Shown here piece after piece: positions 46,703 through 50,871 of a stretch of 50,871 nt of DNA. Every line of letters starts with the position of its first letter. Positions within the stretch are counted from its first letter, which is position 1. The position numbers were made by a program, and so were the translations under genes. The notes below the pieces were generated by a model, which did no database searches, had not been told where the DNA came from, and was given only the letters and a program-made list of their open reading frames with translations. The DNA is from an uncultured Ectothiorhodospiraceae bacterium. Lineage in GTDB: Bacteria; Pseudomonadota; Gammaproteobacteria; UBA9214. The stretch is from the NCBI GenBank assembly GCA_947258615.1, contig CAMYIX010000060.1:1-50871 (forward strand), written 5' to 3'.

Positions 46703-46730
46703 AAAAAAAGCCCCCGCCGAAGCGGGGGCT
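46703..46730 (-). terminator. Intrinsic terminator of the decaheme cytochrome gene
   Basis: A 9-bp perfect stem AGCCCCCGC / GCGGGGGCT with loop CGAA, followed on the minus strand by seven T. It lies 46 bases after the cytochrome stop. Confidence 0.92.
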
Positions 46731-46775
46731 TGTCGAACAGTAAAAACAGCGTATCTGTTCTAGTTCAAAGATCCC

Positions 46776-49064
46776 TCATTCCACCTCGGTTTCCGCGACC
46801 GGGAAGTTAACGAGACCGTGGGTGACGAACAGATCCGCGATCCGGTCTTCTCCGTGACAGACGATGCACTGTCGTGGCACATAGGTCGGATCATTCGGAT
46901 TCGTCGTCTCAGGTTCGAAGGTCCCGCCCATTTCCGCCATGTGAGCGGCTGCAGAGGCTTCTCTGATGATCTTGGAAGCAAGATCAGGATCGTAGTCCGC
47001 CGGGTCGGCAAACCTGTCGGTACCGTGACAGCCACCACAGGCCACCTCGTTGGGATCCCGCCAGACCGGTACATCGGCCTCGGCATTGGTGTGACAGGTC
47101 CGGCAGTTGTTGGCCGGCCGCGGGAAGGTCACGTGGGTCCAATCGCGGTTACGCGTGTCGCCGGTGGCGCTGGCGGAATGCACGGCGTGCACCCGGTTAC
47201 CGATGTACTCGGCATAATTGTCCGACAGGTCATGGCAACCCAGGCAGCCATCGGTGTCGAAGGCCTGGTTGTGGGAATGCCGGCCTTCCTGGTGCATCCG
47301 GGTATCGCCGTGACAGTTGATACAGGCATCGCCCGAGACCTTGGGCTCTTCATCGGCGGTCCCGACCTGGAAGGTTTTCATGGCATTGGAAGCCGTCTGA
47401 TAATCCTCATCGGAAATATCGCCGTAGTCGAAGCTCTCGAAGCGCACCATGTAGGTGCCCGGGGCCAGGTCACCGATGTTGTCCGTCAGCTGGTACTTGT
47501 AGCCGGTGGCATCGGTCGCTACCTGCGGATCCGTGGAAACGCCGCCTGTCAGCAGCAGGTCGAGGCCCTGGGTAGGGGCCGTGCCCGGAACCCAGGCGGG
47601 GTCAGTAGTCGAACCGGTGGTCAACACCGGCACCGCATTGGACCGTGGGCCATAGACAAACAGCTCGGCCTCGGACAGCACGCCGTCGGTGTCACCCTGG
47701 GCGTCCGGGTCAGCCGTGTAATCAACAGGATTGTCACCCGACAGGGTCACAGTCACCAGCGGCGTCTCACCCGCGACATAGTGTGTGCCATTGGCGGGCT
47801 CGGTCATGTCGATGGTCACCTCGTACTCGGGAACGTTCATCGGATCCGGATCAGGATTGTGAACGTCGGCGGGATCCAGGCTAACGCCAAGAATACTGAA
47901 GCCCGCACGATGGCAGGAGGAACAGGTCGTGTCGTCACTCCAGGCGCCACCACCGTGGTTTTCACCTGTCGCAAAATTGACATTAGCATGGCAGGAACTG
48001 CAATTAGCGCGGGTCGGCACCAGCTCGGACAGGTTCGCGTCGGGGGCGTCATCCGCATGGCACTTGCTGCAGGTGTAGATGTGCTGCGGATAGGTGATTT
48101 CACGGACTTCGTCGCGCCAATCTTGGTTATCCAGGACCTGGAACGCCGGGTCGATCTCCAGCTGGTGGGAAGCATGGATCCGGTGAATCATATAGGCCAG
48201 GTCGCCTTCAACCACGTAATCCAGGTCGCCATCGAGACGGTTCCTGCCGCCCATGTAGTTGACATTGTGGCAGTTGTTACAGGTTTTGACCTTGGTATAA
48301 CCACCGCCGTGGCCGACATTGCCGATCCGGTCGCCATGGCAGGTCTCGCAGGCCTCCGTGGTCACGATATCGGCACCGGAAGAGGCAAGCTCCGTCCCGG
48401 GGTCGGACTGCCGGAAGTCATAGTGGGCATTGACCGGGTTGGCGAACACGATCCTGATATCATCGCGGTCAAGATCGCCATCCCCATCTGAATCAACTCG
48501 TTCCCGCCAGCGGGCACGGGCCGTTACCCGGAAGACATTATCAGAGGCCGCCACGGTATCGGCAAAGACGTACTCATACTCACCGGTGGCCGCATCGATC
48601 TGCGTGAGGGTACCCGGCATGTGGTCATCCGGATCCTCGGAGGCCGGCGTCCCTCTCTCGTAGATCAGCCGGTCCCAGGACTGGCCGATGGTTCCGTCCG
48701 CATTATCAATCAGCTCGGCCACGTAGAAACGCAGCTCGTAGGCATCGCTCAGGACATCGATGCCATCGTTGGCTGCGGTGCCATCGGTCAGGAAGAAATG
48801 GGCCGTCACCACACCGGTTGCGGCATCGTAGTCAATGGTATTGCTGAGATCGAGTTGGGGATTGATGGCAACGACATTCTCATGCAGGCCGAGGTCAAAT
48901 AGCGCCTGAGCATCGAAGGTGGCATCAGCACCGGCGGGACCGGCGGGACCGGCGGGACCTTGGGCGCCGTCATCACCGTCATCGCCGCACCCTCCCAGCG
49001 CGAACACCGCCAGCAAGAGCGCCGGAAACAGGGATTTCAGCCAGGACTGGGTTTTTGTTTTCAT
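46776..49064 (-). CDS. OmcA/MtrC-family decaheme c-type cytochrome lipoprotein
   Basis: A lipoprotein signal (FALGGC, Cys26) is followed by a short collagen-like Gly-Pro-Ala stretch. Then come a beta-rich domain (to about residue 235), five CxxCH hemes (CETCH, CNNCH, CSKCH, CSSCH, CSSCH), a second beta domain (about 395-575) and five more (CINCH, CLGCH, CRTCH, CGGCH, CIVCH). This is the two-times-five layout of the OmcA/MtrC group, which passes electrons to outside acceptors. Start ATG 49064 has AAGGAG six bases upstream; GTG 49067 is too close. No MtrA/MtrB-like partners are in the window. An FNR-like promoter lies upstream and a strong terminator downstream, so it is a one-gene unit. Confidence 0.95.
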   Translation of the reverse strand: MKTKTQSWLKSLFPALLLAVFALGGCGDDGDDGAQGPAGPAGPAGADATFDAQALFDLGLHENVVAINPQLDLSNTIDYDAATGVVTAHFFLTDGTAANDGIDVLSDAYELRFYVAELIDNADGTIGQSWDRLIYERGTPASEDPDDHMPGTLTQIDAATGEYEYVFADTVAASDNVFRVTARARWRERVDSDGDGDLDRDDIRIVFANPVNAHYDFRQSDPGTELASSGADIVTTEACETCHGDRIGNVGHGGGYTKVKTCNNCHNVNYMGGRNRLDGDLDYVVEGDLAYMIHRIHASHQLEIDPAFQVLDNQDWRDEVREITYPQHIYTCSKCHADDAPDANLSELVPTRANCSSCHANVNFATGENHGGGAWSDDTTCSSCHRAGFSILGVSLDPADVHNPDPDPMNVPEYEVTIDMTEPANGTHYVAGETPLVTVTLSGDNPVDYTADPDAQGDTDGVLSEAELFVYGPRSNAVPVLTTGSTTDPAWVPGTAPTQGLDLLLTGGVSTDPQVATDATGYKYQLTDNIGDLAPGTYMVRFESFDYGDISDEDYQTASNAMKTFQVGTADEEPKVSGDACINCHGDTRMHQEGRHSHNQAFDTDGCLGCHDLSDNYAEYIGNRVHAVHSASATGDTRNRDWTHVTFPRPANNCRTCHTNAEADVPVWRDPNEVACGGCHGTDRFADPADYDPDLASKIIREASAAAHMAEMGGTFEPETTNPNDPTYVPRQCIVCHGEDRIADLFVTHGLVNFPVAETEVE

Positions 49065-49153
49065 CACTCGCTCCTTAGTTTATTGGAGGGGACAGTGCGG
49101 TTTCTCCGGATCCACGACAGAAATCGCCATGCATCCATCCCCTCCTGGTCTGC

Positions 49154-49174
49154 TTGTGTAGAATTCCTACACAA
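49154..49174. promoter_or_regulatory. Palindrome in the decaheme gene leader
   Basis: TTGTGTAG and CTACACAA form perfect 8-bp arms around AATTC. It lies about 90 bases before the start codon and downstream of the predicted transcription start. It could be an operator or an mRNA hairpin. Confidence 0.5.
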
Positions 49175-49216
49175 ACCTGCTTATCGAACCGGACATACCC
49201 AACTACATAGTGGAGT

Positions 49217-49259
49217 ATTGTTACTGGCTGTGTAAGGTATTTGAAATGATCTAGATCAA
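49217..49259 (-). promoter_or_regulatory. FNR/ANR-type promoter of the decaheme cytochrome
   Basis: On the minus strand 49259-49246 reads TTGATCTAGATCAT, 9 of 10 consensus positions of TTGAT-N4-ATCAA. A weak -10 (TAACAA, or AACAAT one base on) begins 22 bases later, the spacing of an activator at -41.5. The leader to ATG 49064 is then about 150 bases. Confidence 0.6.
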
Positions 49260-49501
49260 CAAGCACTAAGATTTCTGCTCCCTTCGAGCAAACGGCCTTA
49301 CTAAATAATCTGGTTTATTGGTACGTGCTAATATGCTTAACAAGACAGGACGGCAGCGTGATAACGCGAAACCGGTATGCAAGATGCTATCTGCTTTGGA
49401 GATTAAAATTTTTTCTCTGTGTACTCTGCGTCTCCGCGGTTAATGTCGTTCAATTCTTATCCTTCATGTCTTTGCAGGCATCAACAGTCTTTTCACAATA
49501 G
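49260..49501. other. Intergenic region before rsmA with repeat
   Basis: 49411-49443 is a third copy of the TTTCTCTG...CTCTGCGTCTCCGCGG repeat family found around the transposase. The rest is AT-richer DNA without a clear gene. A promoter for rsmA should be here, but I see no good pair of boxes. Confidence 0.5.
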
Positions 49502-50287
49502 ATGGCTCACATCCCGCGCAAACGCTTCGGCCAGCACTTCCTGCATGACCCGGCCATCATCAGCCGCATCGTCTCGGCCATCAACCCGCAACCGTCCGAG
49601 ACCCTGGTCGAGATCGGACCCGGCAGAGGTGCGATCACCCTGCCCCTGCTGCGCGCCGCCGGTCGCCTGCACGTGGTCGAACTCGATCGCGACCTGGTCG
49701 GCCCGCTCGCGGCGCTGTGTCGTGACGCGGGGAAACTCACGCTGCACAACGCCGATGCCCTGCGCGTGGATTTCTGCGGACTGGTACCGGCCACGACCTT
49801 GCGCGTGGTCGGCAATCTGCCCTACAACATCTCGACGCCATTGCTGTTTCACCTGCTGGCGCAGTCACGCTGCATTGCCGACATGCACTTCATGCTGCAA
49901 AAAGAGGTCGTGGACCGCCTCGCCGCGACACCCGGGAGCGGCCAGTACGGGCGCCTGTCCGTCATGGTCCAGTACCGCTGCGCCGTGACCCCGCTGTTCA
50001 ACATCGGGGCCGGCGCCTTCCAGCCGCCACCGCGGGTCGAGTCCGCCTTCGTACGCCTCGTGCCGTACACAAGTCCGCCGGTGACCGTGCGCGACGAGGG
50101 CCTGCTGGCCACGGTGGTGCAGCAGGCCTTTGCCCAGCGCCGCAAGACCCTGCGCAATGCACTCAAGGGACTGTTCGAGGAACATGAGATACGTGACCTG
50201 GGGATCGACCCCTCGGCCCGCGCCGAGGTGCTCGGCATCGGGGACTTCGCCGCCCTCGCCGACTGGGCGGCGAAACGACGGGAATAG
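49502..50287 (+). CDS. rsmA: 16S rRNA (adenine1518/1519-N6)-dimethyltransferase RsmA (KsgA)
   Basis: The SAM-binding motif VEIGPGRGAITLPLL (about residues 36-50) and the catalytic NLPYNISTP (about 106-114) are present. So is the C-terminal helical domain with QAFAQRRKTLRNALKGLF. The 261-aa length is normal. It dimethylates two adenines near the 3' end of 16S rRNA in ribosome maturation. Its Shine-Dalgarno is weak. In related genomes it usually follows pdxA directly. Confidence 0.96.
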   Translation: MAHIPRKRFGQHFLHDPAIISRIVSAINPQPSETLVEIGPGRGAITLPLLRAAGRLHVVELDRDLVGPLAALCRDAGKLTLHNADALRVDFCGLVPATTLRVVGNLPYNISTPLLFHLLAQSRCIADMHFMLQKEVVDRLAATPGSGQYGRLSVMVQYRCAVTPLFNIGAGAFQPPPRVESAFVRLVPYTSPPVTVRDEGLLATVVQQAFAQRRKTLRNALKGLFEEHEIRDLGIDPSARAEVLGIGDFAALADWAAKRRE

Positions 50288-50301
50288 AACCGGCGCCCGC
50301 C

Positions 50302-50610
50302 TTACCAGGGAAACCGCAGGGACAGGAAGATATCCGACAGGCCGTTCAGCTCACGCTCACTGGCCCCGCTGCTCTGGAAACTGGCCTCTACCTCGGGTGG
50401 CGGTGTCAACGAGACCTGCAGGCGGGCGCCCTTCGTGCCGAGACCGGTGCCGATCAGACCGGATGACAGGCTGCTGCCTGCACCCGGCCAGGCAGTCGCG
50501 GGACCTTCGCCGGCATTCACCACCGACGTCATCAACGCGCCCAGCGCCACGGTGGCAACCAGCAGCACCAGGGGATCGGGTTTGCGGTAATGTCGGTGTC
50601 CACTCATCAT
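50302..50610 (-). CDS. Small exported hypothetical protein, 102 aa
   Basis: A hydrophobic segment near the N-terminus (about residues 14-31, LVLLVATVALGALMTSVV, followed by NAG) fits a signal peptide. The mature part is Gly/Ser-rich and ends FLSLRFPW, in a style that could form beta strands. Start ATG 50610 has AAGGAG eight bases upstream. No family is recognised. It is convergent with rsmA, 14 bp apart. Confidence 0.65.
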   Translation of the reverse strand: MMSGHRHYRKPDPLVLLVATVALGALMTSVVNAGEGPATAWPGAGSSLSSGLIGTGLGTKGARLQVSLTPPPEVEASFQSSGASERELNGLSDIFLSLRFPW

Positions 50611-50817
50611 GAAGGTCTCTCCTTAGTCTCCCGGTTCGGCTGGCCAGAGGGGCTACACCGGATCTGTATTGGGAGTTGACTTCATGATGGCCGATCTGTG
50701 CCAAAACTTCTGGTAACCCGGTCACATGCGGTGACATTGATACTAACGGGGCAATCCGGGGAGCGCCTTGAGGACGCCACCGGAACCCAAGCATGTTACT
50801 GTTTTATCTGATTTTAT

Positions 50818-50871
50818 TTAGCCGGCCGTGGCCTTGTAGTCGGCGTCGACCCAGCAACGCGGCAACTCCTC
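50818..50871 (-). CDS. C-terminal end of an unidentified gene (partial)
   Basis: The last 17 codons of a minus-strand frame end at TAA 50818 (PRCWVDADYKATAG before the stop). The rest is outside the window. Codon use fits the host genome. It cannot be identified from this fragment. Confidence 0.35.
   Translation of the reverse strand, partial: EELPRCWVDADYKATAG

Noticed and set aside
46818..48491. 557-aa frame on the plus strand
   Set aside because: It is antisense to the decaheme cytochrome gene, whose ten CxxCH motifs prove the coding strand.
50357..50794. 145-aa minus-strand frame near the window end
   Set aside because: It overlaps the 102-aa exported protein, which has a good ribosome site and signal peptide, and it lacks both.

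Overview
The window looks like a chromosomal segment of a GC-rich gammaproteobacterium. The evidence is the gene content: ybeD-lipB-lipA, lptD-surA-pdxA-rsmA, amgK and murU, and an MSHA-type pilus locus. An extracellular-type decaheme cytochrome and two FNR-like boxes suggest a facultatively anaerobic or respiratory-flexible life. The species cannot be named from the sequence. No rRNA, tRNA or CRISPR array was seen.

Layout. 1-2927: a dispersed repeat, two small minus-strand genes, an outer-membrane barrel protein that seems to start at ATT, and a DUF4124 protein. 3116-4986: ybeD-lipB-lipA (lipoate). 5398-6073: two small membrane-protein genes on the minus strand, one behind an FNR-like promoter. 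6273-7859: a Kef-type antiporter. 7895-11151: two DEAD-box RNA helicases. 11248-11700: a YaiI-family protein. 11747-17970: a minus-strand glucosylglycerate (compatible solute) locus with synthase, phosphatase and phosphorylase, plus a glycosyltransferase and an M14-like deacylase. 18334-20491: a GCS2-type ligase and murU. 20635-21309: an OmpA-type lipoprotein. 21368-22357: amgK.

22745-35990: an MSHA-type IV pilus cluster (PilN-like, mshJ, K, L, M, N, E, G, A, C, D, O, P and a displaced mshI). A good sigma-54 promoter candidate precedes its first gene. The mshP-like minor pilin carries a C-terminal seven-repeat domain that reads as a beta-propeller. This is the most unusual object in the window and could be a built-in pilus-tip adhesin.

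36370-40709: an RND pump with its periplasmic adaptor. 40868-45594: lptD, surA and pdxA (outer-membrane assembly and vitamin B6). 45661-46476: a REP-associated tyrosine transposase between 21-bp perfect inverted repeats. 46776-49064: an orphan OmcA/MtrC-type decaheme lipoprotein behind an FNR-like promoter. 49502-50287: rsmA. 50302-50610: a small secreted protein. The often-seen neighbourhood amgK-murU / lptD-surA-pdxA-rsmA is therefore present but opened in three places: an OmpA lipoprotein lies between amgK and murU, the pilus and RND blocks between amgK and lptD, and the transposase and cytochrome between pdxA and rsmA.
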